DNA of 64,000 bases from Vagococcus entomophilus (GCF_003987595.1 NZ_NGJZ01000002.1:585400-649399); one strand, 5' to 3'; counted from the stretch's first letter, positions 32,798-42,916 are shown. Notes: generated by a model not told the origin, from the sequence alone. Numbers and translations: made by a program.

Positions 32798-35482
32798 TTG
32801 GAAGAAAAAGTAGCAGAAAAGACAGCTAGTCAAGTGAAAAATAGTGTCTATCAGCAAAAATTAGCAGCTGTTTATCAGGAAACTAAGACACAACCAGAAG
32901 GATTAACCACTCAAGAAGCCAAAGAAAGAGTAGAAAAAGATGGATACAATGAGTTAAAAGCCAAGAAAAAGGAATCGGTTCTGAAGTTATTTTTAGAAAC
33001 ATTTAAAGATGCAATGGTCATAGTTCTTTTAATTGTTTCGGTTGTTCAACTATTAATGGGGTCACCTCTTGAATCAATCATTATTTTTGCTGTGTTACTA
33101 CTAAACTCAGTTGTAAGTGTTGTCCAAACCAAAAAAGCAGAGAGCTCCTTAGATGCACTGAGACAGCTTTCGGCACCGATGGCTAAAGTAGTACGTTCTG
33201 GTGAAAAAATCAGTGTACCAGCTAGAGAACTTGTAGTAGGTGATATTGTGTTACTAGACGCTGGGGACTATGTTCCTGCAGATGGACGTCTAACAGAAGC
33301 TGGAACGTTGAAGATTGACGAAGGAATGCTTACAGGAGAATCTGTTCCTGCTGAAAAAGAAGTAGTGGATTTAACAAAAGAAGTACCAGTGGGTGACCGG
33401 GTCAATATGGTTCATAGTGGGACCCTTGTGGTATACGGACGTGGAGCATTTATTGTTACAAGTACGGGAAATCAAACAGAAATTGGTCAAGTTGCTGATT
33501 TGTTAGAGAATGCTACTTCAAGTGTGACACCATTGCAACGTAATCTTGACAAGTTCAGTAAAAAATTAGGAATTGCTATTTTAATTTTATCCCTAGTTAT
33601 ATTAGGGATTCAAGTCGCTCGAATCTTTCTAGAAGGCCAACAAGATGTCTCAAAAGATTTGCTGAATGCTTTTATGTTTGCAGTTGCGGTTGCAGTTGCG
33701 GCTATTCCAGAGGCATTACAGTCTATCGTGACTATTGTGCTCTCGCTTGGAACTAAGAGAATGGCTAAAAGGAATGCTATTATCCGAAAATTACCAGCAG
33801 TAGAAACGCTAGGTTCGACAAGTATTATCTGTACGGATAAAACTGGAACGCTCACACAAAATAAAATGACTATTGTCGATTTTTACTTACCAAATGGGAA
33901 AACAGGCGAGTTCAATCCTCAACCAGAAACATGGTCAAAAGATGAAGAACGTTTAATTCAGATTTCAGTACTAGCTAACGATGCCAGTATCAGTGAAGAA
34001 GGACAAGAATTAGGAGATCCTACTGAAGTGGCGATGGTTTCATTTAGCGATAAAGTCAATCAACCATTCGAACAACTACGTAAAAAATATCCTCGTCAAG
34101 CGGAATTGCCTTTTGATTCTGATCGTAAGTTGATGTCAACGGTTCATACTATTGATGGCAAACGGATGTTACTGACAAAAGGTGGCCCAGATATTGTCTT
34201 TTCTCGTAGTAAACAGGTACTAATCAACGGAGAAGTTCAACCTTTGACTACTGAAATTTTGGATCAAATGAAAAAACAAAACGAAGCATTTTCTAATCGT
34301 GCGTTACGTGTACTGGCTTTTGGGTATAAATTACTAGAAGAGCAACATGAAGTAAGTTTAGATGACGAAAATGATTTTGTATTAGTAGGAATTTTGGCCA
34401 TGATTGACCCTCCTCGTGAAGCGGTATTCCAAGCTGTAGCAGATGCCAAGAGTGCAGGAATTAAAACGGTAATGATTACAGGGGATCATAAAACCACTGC
34501 AAGCGCAATTGCCAAAGAAATTGGAATCTTTGCTGATGGCGATATGGCGCTTACCGGTCAAGAACTAGATGCGCTGAGCGAAGAGAAGTTAAATGCAGAT
34601 TTAGAAAAAATCTCTGTCTATGCTCGTGTTTCTCCAGAAAATAAAATCAGAATTGTTCGTGCATGGCAAAATAAAGGACATGTTTCTGCAATGACGGGAG
34701 ATGGCGTCAATGATGCCCCTGCACTAAAACAAGCAGATATTGGGATTGCAATGGGAAGTGGTACGGATGTTGCTAAAGATGCAGCAGCGATGGTACTTAC
34801 AGACGATAACTTTGTATCTATCGTTCAAGCGGTGGAAGTCGGCCGAAATGTGTATGATAATATCAAAAAGGCGATTGCTTATTTGTTTGCTGGAAACTTA
34901 GGGGCGATTATCGCGATTATTGTAGCGCTTTTGATGAACTGGGTGAATCCTTTTACCGCCCTTCAATTGCTATTCATCAATTTGGTGAATGACTCTATCC
35001 CTGCGATTGCCTTAGGGATGGAAAAAAGTGAACCGAATGTAATGAAACGTAAACCAAGAGATCCTAACGAAGGAATTTTTGCAGGACAAACGTTACTATC
35101 AGTTGTTTATAGAGGGATTTTGATTGGGGCTGCCGTGATCGTTGCACAATTTATTGGCTTGCAGGATTCAGCTGAAATGGGTGTAGCAATGGCTTTTTCA
35201 ACATTAATACTTAGCAGAACTTTGCAAACATTTCCAGCTAGATCGAATGTTCAAACAGCAATTGGTGCAGGTTTTTTCCAAAACAAAACGGTTATTTATG
35301 CGGTTCTATTCTGTAGTGCCTTGTATGGTGTAGCGTTATTACCTGGTTTAAGAGAAGTATTTTCTATTCCTGCTTCCTTTGGTTTCCACCAATTTGGTAT
35401 CGCATTTGGACTAGCATTCTTAGCGATGATTTTGATGGAACTTACGAAACTAGTTCTGCGTAAAAAAGTAGAACAAGTCTAA
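32798..35482 (+). CDS. cation-transporting P-type ATPase (P2 type, probably Mn2+ or Ca2+ export)
   Basis: This 894-residue membrane pump has the P-type ATPase parts in order: N-terminal cation domain; actuator with MLTGESVPAEK; phosphorylation motif ICTDKTGTLTQ with D347; nucleotide domain with KGGPD; hinge TGDGVNDAPALKQADIG; ten membrane helices. In helix 4 the ion motif reads PEALQS where SERCA-like calcium pumps have PEGLPA, the variant I associate with YoaB-like pumps. Together with the upstream manganese-type riboswitch, this argues for efflux of excess manganese. The start is TTG 32798, seven bases after GGAGGA. Confidence 0.9.
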   Translation: MEEKVAEKTASQVKNSVYQQKLAAVYQETKTQPEGLTTQEAKERVEKDGYNELKAKKKESVLKLFLETFKDAMVIVLLIVSVVQLLMGSPLESIIIFAVLLLNSVVSVVQTKKAESSLDALRQLSAPMAKVVRSGEKISVPARELVVGDIVLLDAGDYVPADGRLTEAGTLKIDEGMLTGESVPAEKEVVDLTKEVPVGDRVNMVHSGTLVVYGRGAFIVTSTGNQTEIGQVADLLENATSSVTPLQRNLDKFSKKLGIAILILSLVILGIQVARIFLEGQQDVSKDLLNAFMFAVAVAVAAIPEALQSIVTIVLSLGTKRMAKRNAIIRKLPAVETLGSTSIICTDKTGTLTQNKMTIVDFYLPNGKTGEFNPQPETWSKDEERLIQISVLANDASISEEGQELGDPTEVAMVSFSDKVNQPFEQLRKKYPRQAELPFDSDRKLMSTVHTIDGKRMLLTKGGPDIVFSRSKQVLINGEVQPLTTEILDQMKKQNEAFSNRALRVLAFGYKLLEEQHEVSLDDENDFVLVGILAMIDPPREAVFQAVADAKSAGIKTVMITGDHKTTASAIAKEIGIFADGDMALTGQELDALSEEKLNADLEKISVYARVSPENKIRIVRAWQNKGHVSAMTGDGVNDAPALKQADIGIAMGSGTDVAKDAAAMVLTDDNFVSIVQAVEVGRNVYDNIKKAIAYLFAGNLGAIIAIIVALLMNWVNPFTALQLLFINLVNDSIPAIALGMEKSEPNVMKRKPRDPNEGIFAGQTLLSVVYRGILIGAAVIVAQFIGLQDSAEMGVAMAFSTLILSRTLQTFPARSNVQTAIGAGFFQNKTVIYAVLFCSALYGVALLPGLREVFSIPASFGFHQFGIAFGLAFLAMILMELTKLVLRKKVEQV

Positions 35483-35565
35483 CTACTTAGAGAACGATAC
35501 TTAGAACAGAAAAAGTTTTTTAAAACGAGCAATAACGAATGAATGTCCTTGAAGGTCTAAATTTT

Positions 35566-35615
35566 GAGAGTGAGATAAGAGTGAAAGTTGCTTTTGTCGC
35601 ACTCTCTTTTTTAAT
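35566..35615 (+). terminator. terminator after the P-type ATPase gene
   Basis: GAGAGTG (35566-35572) pairs with CACTCTC (35600-35606), followed by a T run; the loop region is long. Confidence 0.65.
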
Positions 35616-35686
35616 TTTTTAGGGAGCTTTTTTAGATTATTTTTCAATTCAGAGTAGTTTCTTTTTCATTTAGGGAAGACCTGTAG

Positions 35687-35741
35687 TATAATTTAGGTAT
35701 TAAGTACTAAAATACACTTTTTTAGGTAATAAATACTAAAA
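35687..35741 (+). promoter_or_regulatory. -10 element and two direct-repeat operators of the aldehyde dehydrogenase gene
   Basis: TATAAT (35687-35692) is followed by two 21-bp repeats at 35692-35712 and 35721-35741 that differ at two positions, with starts 29 bp apart. Each is an imperfect inverted repeat (TTTAGGTA with TACTAAA). Their position at and after the likely transcription start suggests binding sites of an unidentified repressor. Confidence 0.65.
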
Positions 35742-35765
35742 CTAAAAAGTTGAGGAGGAAATGGA

Positions 35766-37175
35766 ATGGCTTATCAAGTTACAAATCCGTATACAAACCA
35801 AGTAGAAAAGACATATGACAACCATAATGATGCTTATGTAGAAAGCGCACTTACAAAAGGACATCGATTATATAAACAATGGCGTAAAGAATCTGTTGAG
35901 AAACGAGCGAAGGTTTTATATAAAGTTAGTGAGCTCTTTACAGAAAAAGCAGAGGAGCTAGCTGCAATTATCACAAAAGACATGGGGAAAAGAATTTCAG
36001 AAGCAAAAGGTGAAGTATTGGTTTCAGCAGAAATTGCAAGATATTATGCAGAAAAAGCAGATACTTTTATGGCACCGACAGCTTTTGAATCTCGTATGGG
36101 CAAAGCTCAAATGGTTCCGCATTCAATTGGGATATTAATGGCGGTTGAGCCTTGGAATTTTCCAATCTACCAATTGATGCGTGTTTTTGCCCCAAACTAT
36201 ATTGTTGGGAACCCAATGGTTTATAAACATGCAAGTAATACACCAGGTTCAGCTGAAGCCTTTGAAGTTTTATTAAAAGAGGCTGGAGTAGAAGAGGGCG
36301 CTTGTACCAACTTATTTGTAGATTATAGTCAAGTCAATCAAATTATTGCAGATAAGCGTGTCCAAGGAGTCGCACTTACAGGCTCAGAGCGTGCGGGCGA
36401 GTTGATTGCAGCAGAAGCAGGGAAAAATTTAAAACGTAGTTCCTTAGAGTTGGGTGGAAGTGATCCATTTATCGTTTTAGAAGATGCGAACCTAAATGAA
36501 GTGAAAAAGATTATTGGGCAAGCACGTTTGTACAATGCAGGACAAGTTTGTACGTCTTCTAAGCGTTTTATTGTAACTGAAAATAACTACGAAAAAGTAT
36601 TGGCGATGCTAACAGAAGCCTTTGCAGATGCTAAAACGGGTGATCCTTTTGACGAACGTACTACGTTAGCACCTTTGAGTTCTTTAAAAGCGAAAAAGGA
36701 TTTAGTGAAACAAGTTGAAAAAGCACTTGAAAATGGTGCGACTTTGGCTTATGGTGATATGACAAAAAATCAAGGGGATGATAGCTTTTTCCATCCAGTG
36801 ATTTTGACAGACATCACTATTGATAATCCTGCCTACTATGAAGAGTTCTTTGGACCAGTGGGTCAAGTGTACAAAGTAAAAGACGAACAAGCAGCGATTG
36901 AGTTAGCAAATGATTCGAATTACGGATTAAGTGGGATTGTTTTTGCTGGTACGCAAGAGCGTGGAGCGGAAGTAGCAAAACAAATTGAAACTGGAGCTGT
37001 TTTTGTAAACAGTTATGGTGGAACATTACCAGAATTACCATTTGGTGGAGTGAAACGTTCTGGTTATGGTCGTGAGCTAGGAGAGCCAGGTATTGAAGCC
37101 TTTATGAACAAAGAGCTAGTTGTAGTAAGAGAAGAGCCAATCGATTTGGACAATCCATTCGGTGGTTTTGTTTAA
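35766..37175 (+). CDS. gabD: aldehyde dehydrogenase, probable NAD(P)-dependent succinate-semialdehyde dehydrogenase
   Basis: This 469-residue protein is a full-length aldehyde dehydrogenase. PWNFPIYQLMR forms part of the cofactor site, E228 in LELGGSDPF is the general base and C262 in NAGQVCTSSKR the nucleophile. GKRISEAKGEV and PFGGVKRSGYGREL are typical of the succinate-semialdehyde (GabD-like) group. It oxidises an aldehyde to the acid in the cytoplasm. The exact substrate is inferred. The gene is monocistronic with a strong GAGGAGG site, a terminator after it and a promoter bearing tandem operator repeats. Confidence 0.85.
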   Translation: MAYQVTNPYTNQVEKTYDNHNDAYVESALTKGHRLYKQWRKESVEKRAKVLYKVSELFTEKAEELAAIITKDMGKRISEAKGEVLVSAEIARYYAEKADTFMAPTAFESRMGKAQMVPHSIGILMAVEPWNFPIYQLMRVFAPNYIVGNPMVYKHASNTPGSAEAFEVLLKEAGVEEGACTNLFVDYSQVNQIIADKRVQGVALTGSERAGELIAAEAGKNLKRSSLELGGSDPFIVLEDANLNEVKKIIGQARLYNAGQVCTSSKRFIVTENNYEKVLAMLTEAFADAKTGDPFDERTTLAPLSSLKAKKDLVKQVEKALENGATLAYGDMTKNQGDDSFFHPVILTDITIDNPAYYEEFFGPVGQVYKVKDEQAAIELANDSNYGLSGIVFAGTQERGAEVAKQIETGAVFVNSYGGTLPELPFGGVKRSGYGRELGEPGIEAFMNKELVVVREEPIDLDNPFGGFV

Positions 37176-37240
37176 ACAGTATTTTTATAGAAGTGGGTGG
37201 AACAGAAGTATTTCTGCTCTCACCGCTTATTTCGATAGTA

Positions 37241-37285
37241 AGAGCCAGAAAGATAACTTTTAAGTTATCCTTCTGGCTCTTTTTG
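37241..37285 (+). terminator. terminator after the aldehyde dehydrogenase gene
   Basis: AGAGCCAGAAAGATAACTT pairs with AAGTTATCCTTCTGGCTCT with one mismatch, then TTTTT. Confidence 0.9.
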
Positions 37286-37459
37286 AAACGTTGGCAGAAA
37301 ACTCAAGTAAAATTACCCTCTCCCCCCTTTTTTAATCTTATGAAAAGAAACGGGGGAGAAAACAATGTGTGATCGAAATAGATATCTAATATTGTTATTT
37401 TAAAAATGAGAGGAAGTTCATCGGTTTCTTATCTAACCATATTATATCTCGTTATTCCT

Positions 37460-37498
37460 TTGACATTGCAAACGCTTACCTTTACAATTTGAATTGTA
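37460..37498 (+). promoter_or_regulatory. nucleoside operon promoter with cre site and palindromic operator
   Basis: TTGACA (37460-37465) and TACAAT (37483-37488) are exactly 17 bp apart. A cre-like site TGCAAACGCTTACC (37467-37480, 12 of 14 matches) fills the spacer, implying repression by CcpA. The palindrome TACAATT-TG-AATTGTA (37483-37498) covers the -10 and could bind a nucleoside-responsive repressor. The other bases between 37286 and 37630 hold no gene. Confidence 0.8.
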
Positions 37499-37630
37499 AT
37501 CCATTTAAGTGAGTGTTATAAATCATTTGTGTATGTTGTTTGTTTTGTTATTAAATGAGACGGTACTTACATAAGATGGACGATGTAGCACAATGAAATG
37601 AATCCATTGATTCAGTAAAGGAGAAGGAAT

Positions 37631-38902
37631 ATGTATCTAATTGTAAACGTTCTTGGTCTCATTGTTTTTATTGGTTTAGCCTGTCTATTTTCAAAGAAGA
37701 AAAAGGAAATTCGGTGGAAGTCTATCGGGATTATGTTAATGCTCAACTTATGTATGACGTGGTTTTTAACAAGTTTTACTATCGGAAGAACGATGGTTCA
37801 ATTAGCGGCAGAAGGATTTGACAAAATGGTAAAAGTTTCCTATCAAGGGATTTGGTTTATTTTTCCAGCACAATACCAAAATGTTGAAGCATTAGGCAAA
37901 CTCGGATTTTTTGTAACAGTCTTAATGCCAATATTATTAATTGTGCCATTGTTTGATATATTAACTTATATCGGCGTACTTCCTTTCGTTATTAAATGGT
38001 TAGGGAAAGCTATTTCTAAGATTACAGGACAACCAAAATTTGAATCATTTTTTGCAATTGAAATGATGTTTTTGGGGAATACAGAAGCGCTTGCTGTTTC
38101 TAGCTTGCAATTAAAATTAATCAACAAACAAAGAAATTTGACTATCGCCATGATGTCGATGAGTTGTGTTACTGCGTCCATTATTGGTGCGTATATTGCG
38201 ATGATGCCAGCACAATTTATCCTAACAGCTATCCCAGTCAATATCATCAATTCCATCATTATTTCCAGTATTTTGCATCCGGTTAGTGTATCACAAGAAG
38301 AAGATACTGTGGCCCAAATGAGTGGATCGCATGCTGAGGCTACAGAAGTTGGGTCAATTCGAGAAAGAGAAGAGACAAAGCAAGAAGGAATGATTGAAAA
38401 AGAACCGTTTTTCTCATTTTTAGGGGATTCAATCGTCGGAGCTGGAAAATTAATTTTAATTATCGCAGCAAATGTCATTGCCTTTGTTGCAATTGCAGCG
38501 TTAATTGATAAAGTGTTACAACTTGTAAATCCTTGGTTAACACTCGAACACCTCTTAGGGATTGTGATGTTCCCATTTGCTTGGTTGATGGGCTTAAATA
38601 CTCATACTGCTTTTGAAATGGCACAGTATATGGGGACCAAACTAGTGACAAATGAATTTGTAGTCATGTCCAAAGTGACAGGAAACATTGCCCATTTTCC
38701 TAATCATTACCGGGCAGTGCTGACTGTTTTTATTACTTCATTTGCGAACTTTTCGACACTTGGAATGATTATTGGCTGCTTCAAAGGGCTTGTCGATAAG
38801 GAGAAAAATGAGTATATTGCAAAAAATGTTAGCTATATGTTATTATCGGGGATTTTGGTTTCATTGCTATCTGCAGCAATTGTGGGTCTGTTTGTTTGGT
38901 GA
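37631..38902 (+). CDS. NupC family concentrative nucleoside transporter
   Basis: This is a 423-residue membrane protein. The N-terminal segment through FTIGRTMVQLAAEGFDKMV, the central FFAIEMMFLGNTEALAVSS and C-terminal NFSTLGMIIGCFKGLV are characteristic of the CNT/NupC family; FLGNTEA is part of the nucleoside site. It imports nucleosides with cation or proton symport. It is the first gene of an operon with an NCS2 purine permease and pyrimidine-nucleoside phosphorylase, which would feed imported nucleosides into salvage and ribose phosphate use. The start follows AAAGGAGAAGG. Confidence 0.92.
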   Translation: MYLIVNVLGLIVFIGLACLFSKKKKEIRWKSIGIMLMLNLCMTWFLTSFTIGRTMVQLAAEGFDKMVKVSYQGIWFIFPAQYQNVEALGKLGFFVTVLMPILLIVPLFDILTYIGVLPFVIKWLGKAISKITGQPKFESFFAIEMMFLGNTEALAVSSLQLKLINKQRNLTIAMMSMSCVTASIIGAYIAMMPAQFILTAIPVNIINSIIISSILHPVSVSQEEDTVAQMSGSHAEATEVGSIREREETKQEGMIEKEPFFSFLGDSIVGAGKLILIIAANVIAFVAIAALIDKVLQLVNPWLTLEHLLGIVMFPFAWLMGLNTHTAFEMAQYMGTKLVTNEFVVMSKVTGNIAHFPNHYRAVLTVFITSFANFSTLGMIIGCFKGLVDKEKNEYIAKNVSYMLLSGILVSLLSAAIVGLFVW

Positions 38903-38941
38903 TATTTAGTGAAAAATTAAAGGCTAAGGAGTTTAAGGGGT

Positions 38942-40258
38942 GTGTCAAAATTAAAAGAAAAAAAGAAAAGTTTCTCAATTATAGAACTTTTTAAGGACAA
39001 AAAGCAATTGAAGAATGAGCTAATTGCAGGTTGTACAGCATTTGTTGCTATTTCTTATATTATCATTGTCAATCCAATGATTCTAAAGGATGCTGGTATT
39101 CCCATCGGCTACAGTGTGTGCGCGACTATTTTTTCTTCTGCAATTGGTTGTTTTTTGATGGCCTTCTGGGCAAAAGCGCCCATAGTCATGACTCCTGGCA
39201 TGGGAATTAATGCATTTTTTACATACACGATTGTCAATGGGATGCAGCTTTCTTGGCAAGAAGCTATCGCAATTTCGATATGTAGTAGTATTGTTTATTT
39301 TGTCATCGCAATAAGTGGTTTTAGCATGCAACTCGCAAAAGCGATACCAGACAATTTGAAAACTGGAATTACAGCAGGTATTGGGCTGTTTTTAGTAGAA
39401 TTGGGTCTTGAAAAAGCACATTTGATTCAAGCAGGAGGGAAACAAGGTTTGCTGATGATGGGGGATTTATCGCAGCCAGCTACACTACTTGGAGTTGTCG
39501 GCTTGATTATGAGCTTAATTTTTTATCTTAGAGGGACTCCAGGGGGATTTTTGCTAGGAATTATTCTGACAACTGTACTGAGTTTGATTTTCCATATTCA
39601 AGATCAGATGACAACGACGAAACTTCATTTTTCTGAGTTTCAAACTTATTTTAAAAATATAGGTCCAGGGGACTTCCGTGAATTCTTTTCACTTCCATTT
39701 ATTTTGGCGGTATTTTCAATGAGCATGATTCTGATTTTTGAGTCAATGGGAATTTTGTCAGGAATATTGCCTAATAAAAAGCGTTTTAAGCAGTCTTTTC
39801 AGAGTAGCTCTGTCGCTAGTTTTATCTCTGGCTTTTTAGGAACGAGCCCAACCGTTGTAGCAGCAGAAAGTGCAGTTGGAATTGAGAGTGGGGGAAGAAC
39901 TGGGGGGATGGCGTTTGTAGCGGGTTGCTTATTTTTGGTCGCCATTTTTACAACTCCGTTTTTAGCGCTTATCCCTCAAGTTGCTACAGCTCCTGTCATT
40001 ATTATAACGGGTGCAATTATGATGCAGCAATTACGTACAATTGATTTATTTGATTTTAGTGAATGGTTTCCAGCATTTTTAATAGTGGTATTGATTTCAT
40101 TTTCAAATAGTATTTCTTTTGGATTAGCAATTGGCTTTATTTCTTATCCAATCGTAAAGGTAGCAGTTGGTCAAAGAGCGAGTATTCACCCAATCGTATA
40201 TGGACTAGCCAGTTTGTTTTTAATCGATTTAATTTGTCAGGCAGTTTTGCTCCAATAG
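38942..40258 (+). CDS. NCS2 family permease, guanine/hypoxanthine (AzgA/PbuG) type
   Basis: This is a 438-residue protein with about 12-14 membrane helices. Family marks are ELIAGCTAFVAISYIIIVNP in helix 1, APIVMTPGMGINAFFTYTIV in helix 3 and GTSPTVVAAESAVGIESGGRTG in helices 8-9 (the last split here from a longer conserved run). These are typical of PbuG/AzgA proton-coupled guanine and hypoxanthine importers. The start is GTG 38942, about 10 bases after AAGGAG. It lies 39 bp after nupC and 27 bp before pdp, within one operon. Confidence 0.88.
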   Translation: MSKLKEKKKSFSIIELFKDKKQLKNELIAGCTAFVAISYIIIVNPMILKDAGIPIGYSVCATIFSSAIGCFLMAFWAKAPIVMTPGMGINAFFTYTIVNGMQLSWQEAIAISICSSIVYFVIAISGFSMQLAKAIPDNLKTGITAGIGLFLVELGLEKAHLIQAGGKQGLLMMGDLSQPATLLGVVGLIMSLIFYLRGTPGGFLLGIILTTVLSLIFHIQDQMTTTKLHFSEFQTYFKNIGPGDFREFFSLPFILAVFSMSMILIFESMGILSGILPNKKRFKQSFQSSSVASFISGFLGTSPTVVAAESAVGIESGGRTGGMAFVAGCLFLVAIFTTPFLALIPQVATAPVIIITGAIMMQQLRTIDLFDFSEWFPAFLIVVLISFSNSISFGLAIGFISYPIVKVAVGQRASIHPIVYGLASLFLIDLICQAVLLQ

Positions 40259-40285
40259 ATCAAATAGAAAAGGAATGTGAAAGTA

Positions 40286-41587
40286 ATGAGAATGGTCGAT
40301 GTTATTAGTAAAAAAAGAGATGGTCAAGTATTAAGTAAAGAAGAAATCCAATTTTTTGTTACAGGGTATACTAATGAGCAGATTCCTGATTATCAAGCAA
40401 GTGCTCTTGCTATGGCTATTTTCTTTCAAGGAATGACTGCTCAAGAAACAGCTGACTTAACATTAGCTATGGTGGATTCAGGCGAAAAAATCGATCTTAG
40501 TGAGATAGCTGGCATAAAAGTTGATAAGCATTCAACTGGTGGGGTAGGAGATACAACAACGCTAGTGCTAGCTCCACTAGTAGCGGCGTTAGGTATTCCA
40601 GTAGCGAAAATGTCAGGGCGTGGCTTAGGGCATACAGGAGGTACTATTGATAAACTAGAATCAATCGCAGGGTTTCATGTTGAAGTCAGCAAAGAAGAAT
40701 TCATAACATTAGTCAATCAAAATCAGTTGTCAGTCGTTGCACAAAGTGGCAATCTAACCCCAGCAGACAAAAAAATGTATGCACTAAGAGATGTGACTGG
40801 GACCGTTAATTCTATTCCAATGATTGCAAGTTCTATTATGAGTAAAAAGATTGCTGCTGGGGCTGATGCGATTGTATTGGATGTAAAAGTTGGAGCAGGT
40901 GCTTTTATGAAAACAAAGGAAGAGGCAAAGCAATTAGCAGAAACGATGGTTACAATTGGCAGTAAAGTCGGACGTAAGACGGTGGCAGTTCTCTCAGATA
41001 TGTCGCAACCATTGGGCAACGCGATTGGGAATGCACTAGAGGTCAAAGAAGCCATTGATACCCTAAAAGGACAAGGACCAAAAGACTTAACGGAGTTAGT
41101 GCTGACATTAGGTAGTCAAATGGTGGTCCTATCCAATAAAGCAGATACGGTAGAGAAAGCACGTGTCATGTTGCAACAAGCCATTCAAAGTGGCGCAGCG
41201 ATTGAAAAGTTTAAAACATTTTTAGATAATCAAGGCGGAGATAGTTCTGTTGTAGATGATCCAACAAAATTGCCTCAAGCTGCCTTTAAAATTGAAATTC
41301 CGGCCTTACAGAATGGCTTTGTCTCAGAGATTGTTGCGCATGATCTAGGAACGGTAGCGATGATGCTAGGGGCAGGGAGAGCGACAAAGAATGATGTGAT
41401 TGACTTAGGAGTTGGTCTGGTACTGAATAAAAAAGTTGGAGACCCTGTGGCAAAAGGTGAATCTCTTATTACTGTTTATAGCAATGAAGAAAAAGTTGAT
41501 GCAATTATTCATAAGCTTTATTCCTGCTTCACGATTTCAGAGCAACAAAATCATCCAACTTTAATTCATGAGCTTCTTTTAAAATAA
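40286..41587 (+). CDS. pdp: pyrimidine-nucleoside phosphorylase
   Basis: This 433-residue enzyme cleaves uridine, thymidine and deoxyuridine with phosphate to base and (deoxy)ribose-1-phosphate. The signature [20 protein letters not shown], the phosphate-site KHSTGGVGD, and [21 protein letters not shown] agree with the Bacillus subtilis enzyme, whose length is also 433. ATG 40286 matches the conserved MRMVDVI N-terminus; GTG 40277 is too close to the ribosome binding site AAAGGAA. It is the third gene of the nucleoside operon, followed by a terminator. Confidence 0.97.
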   Translation: MRMVDVISKKRDGQVLSKEEIQFFVTGYTNEQIPDYQASALAMAIFFQGMTAQETADLTLAMVDSGEKIDLSEIAGIKVDKHSTGGVGDTTTLVLAPLVAALGIPVAKMSGRGLGHTGGTIDKLESIAGFHVEVSKEEFITLVNQNQLSVVAQSGNLTPADKKMYALRDVTGTVNSIPMIASSIMSKKIAAGADAIVLDVKVGAGAFMKTKEEAKQLAETMVTIGSKVGRKTVAVLSDMSQPLGNAIGNALEVKEAIDTLKGQGPKDLTELVLTLGSQMVVLSNKADTVEKARVMLQQAIQSGAAIEKFKTFLDNQGGDSSVVDDPTKLPQAAFKIEIPALQNGFVSEIVAHDLGTVAMMLGAGRATKNDVIDLGVGLVLNKKVGDPVAKGESLITVYSNEEKVDAIIHKLYSCFTISEQQNHPTLIHELLLK

Positions 41588-41667
41588 ATCTGAGAAAGTA
41601 GTATCAGCGTCAAAATAGCAAGTTACAAGGAAGAGAGTATTTTCCGGTGTTTGGTGCAACTTGGTGG

Positions 41668-41708
41668 GTAAGGCAAAGTCTATTGATTTTTGCCTTATCT
41701 TTTTTTTC
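41668..41708 (+). terminator. terminator after the nucleoside operon
   Basis: TAAGGCAAA pairs with TTTGCCTTA around a roughly 11-base loop, then a run of T. Confidence 0.85.
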
Positions 41709-41767
41709 TTTTAGCAAATCGATGCTATACTAAATAGGAGAAAGAATAGCAAAAGGAGGGGATAAAG

Positions 41768-42916
41768 ATGAACGTTGTTGTGGCAATCGATTCTTTTAAA
41801 GGAAGTGCTACTTCTTTAGAGTTAAATCAAGCAGTGAAAGAGGCTATTGAGGCTGATTTTTCACAAGTTGAGTGTGTGTGTATTCCAATTGCAGATGGAG
41901 GAGAAGGGTCATTAGAAGCAATCTATACAGCGAATGGTGGACATTTTCAAAGTTGTTCTACAGTTGACTTATTAGGGAGAAATTGTAAGACAGAATATCT
42001 GATTACTCTGAAAGAAAATAAAAAAATTGCGATTATTGAATCTGCAAAAGTTGTCGGACTAGACTTGATTCACCCATGTGAAGAAACTCTTTGTCAGGCA
42101 AGTACATATGGTCTGGGGTTAGTAGTAAAAGATGCCTTAGAAAAACGGGTGAATCAAATTATTCTAACTTTAGGTGGAAGTGGGACTTCGGATGGTGGGC
42201 TTGGATTTCTTCAAGCTTTAGGAGCAGATACTGGAGACACGGCTCGTACGGGGAACCCACTACTTGTTGCAAAAAAACTAGATTTAGCTAGAGTTAAACA
42301 GCAATTTGCTCAAATAAATTTAATTGCAGCAGCAGATGTTACCAATGTTTATTATGGATCAAACGGGGCGGCTAAAGTTTTTGGGATGCAAAAAGGAGGC
42401 AGTCCAGAAATTCTTGAAAAATTAGATGCAAAGGCACAACGAATCGCTACCTATCTACAAGAACATGATCAGATTGTATTGAACCAAGTTGCTGGTAGTG
42501 GAGCAGCAGGTGGGTTAGGTGGTGCTATTGTAGCACTTGGTGGTGAGCTACAAAGTGGCTTTGAGCTGATTTCGCAGTTTACCAACCTGGAACAGATGGT
42601 TTCAAAAGCAGACCTTGTTTTTACTGGAGAAGGTAGCATAGATTCACAGACTGAAAATGGAAAAGTGCCATTTGGGATTGCCCAATTAACCCAAAAGTTC
42701 GCTGTCCCAGTCGTAGTCTTGTGTGGCAGATACACTGCAATAAAGCCACAATTAGCAGCTAATTTCCAAGGAATATTTTGTATACAATCGGCCCCCATTT
42801 CTCTTGAAGAAGCGTTAAAAAAAGAAAATACACTTTTAAATATTGCCAATACGGCTAAAAACATTTTAAAGCTCTTTCTTTTTAGCAAACAAAGCAACCT
42901 TGAGAAAGAATGGTAG
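41768..42916 (+). CDS. glycerate kinase (GlxK/GarK family)
   Basis: This 382-residue enzyme phosphorylates glycerate with ATP, feeding it to glycolysis. It begins VVVAIDSFKGSATSLELNQAV; IADGGEGSLEA, LGGSGTSDGGLGFLQALGA and the C-terminal VFTGEGSIDSQTENGKVPFG are the conserved type-1 glycerate kinase segments. It follows the nucleoside operon terminator and has its own AAGGAGGGG site. The last 20 residues (LFSKQSNLEKEW) extend slightly past the family core and overlap the promoter of the next transcription unit. Confidence 0.93.
   Translation: MNVVVAIDSFKGSATSLELNQAVKEAIEADFSQVECVCIPIADGGEGSLEAIYTANGGHFQSCSTVDLLGRNCKTEYLITLKENKKIAIIESAKVVGLDLIHPCEETLCQASTYGLGLVVKDALEKRVNQIILTLGGSGTSDGGLGFLQALGADTGDTARTGNPLLVAKKLDLARVKQQFAQINLIAAADVTNVYYGSNGAAKVFGMQKGGSPEILEKLDAKAQRIATYLQEHDQIVLNQVAGSGAAGGLGGAIVALGGELQSGFELISQFTNLEQMVSKADLVFTGEGSIDSQTENGKVPFGIAQLTQKFAVPVVVLCGRYTAIKPQLAANFQGIFCIQSAPISLEEALKKENTLLNIANTAKNILKLFLFSKQSNLEKEW

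Noticed and set aside
37966..38478. 170-residue ORF antisense to nupC
   Set aside because: It has no ribosome binding site or family resemblance and lies wholly inside a clear transporter gene.
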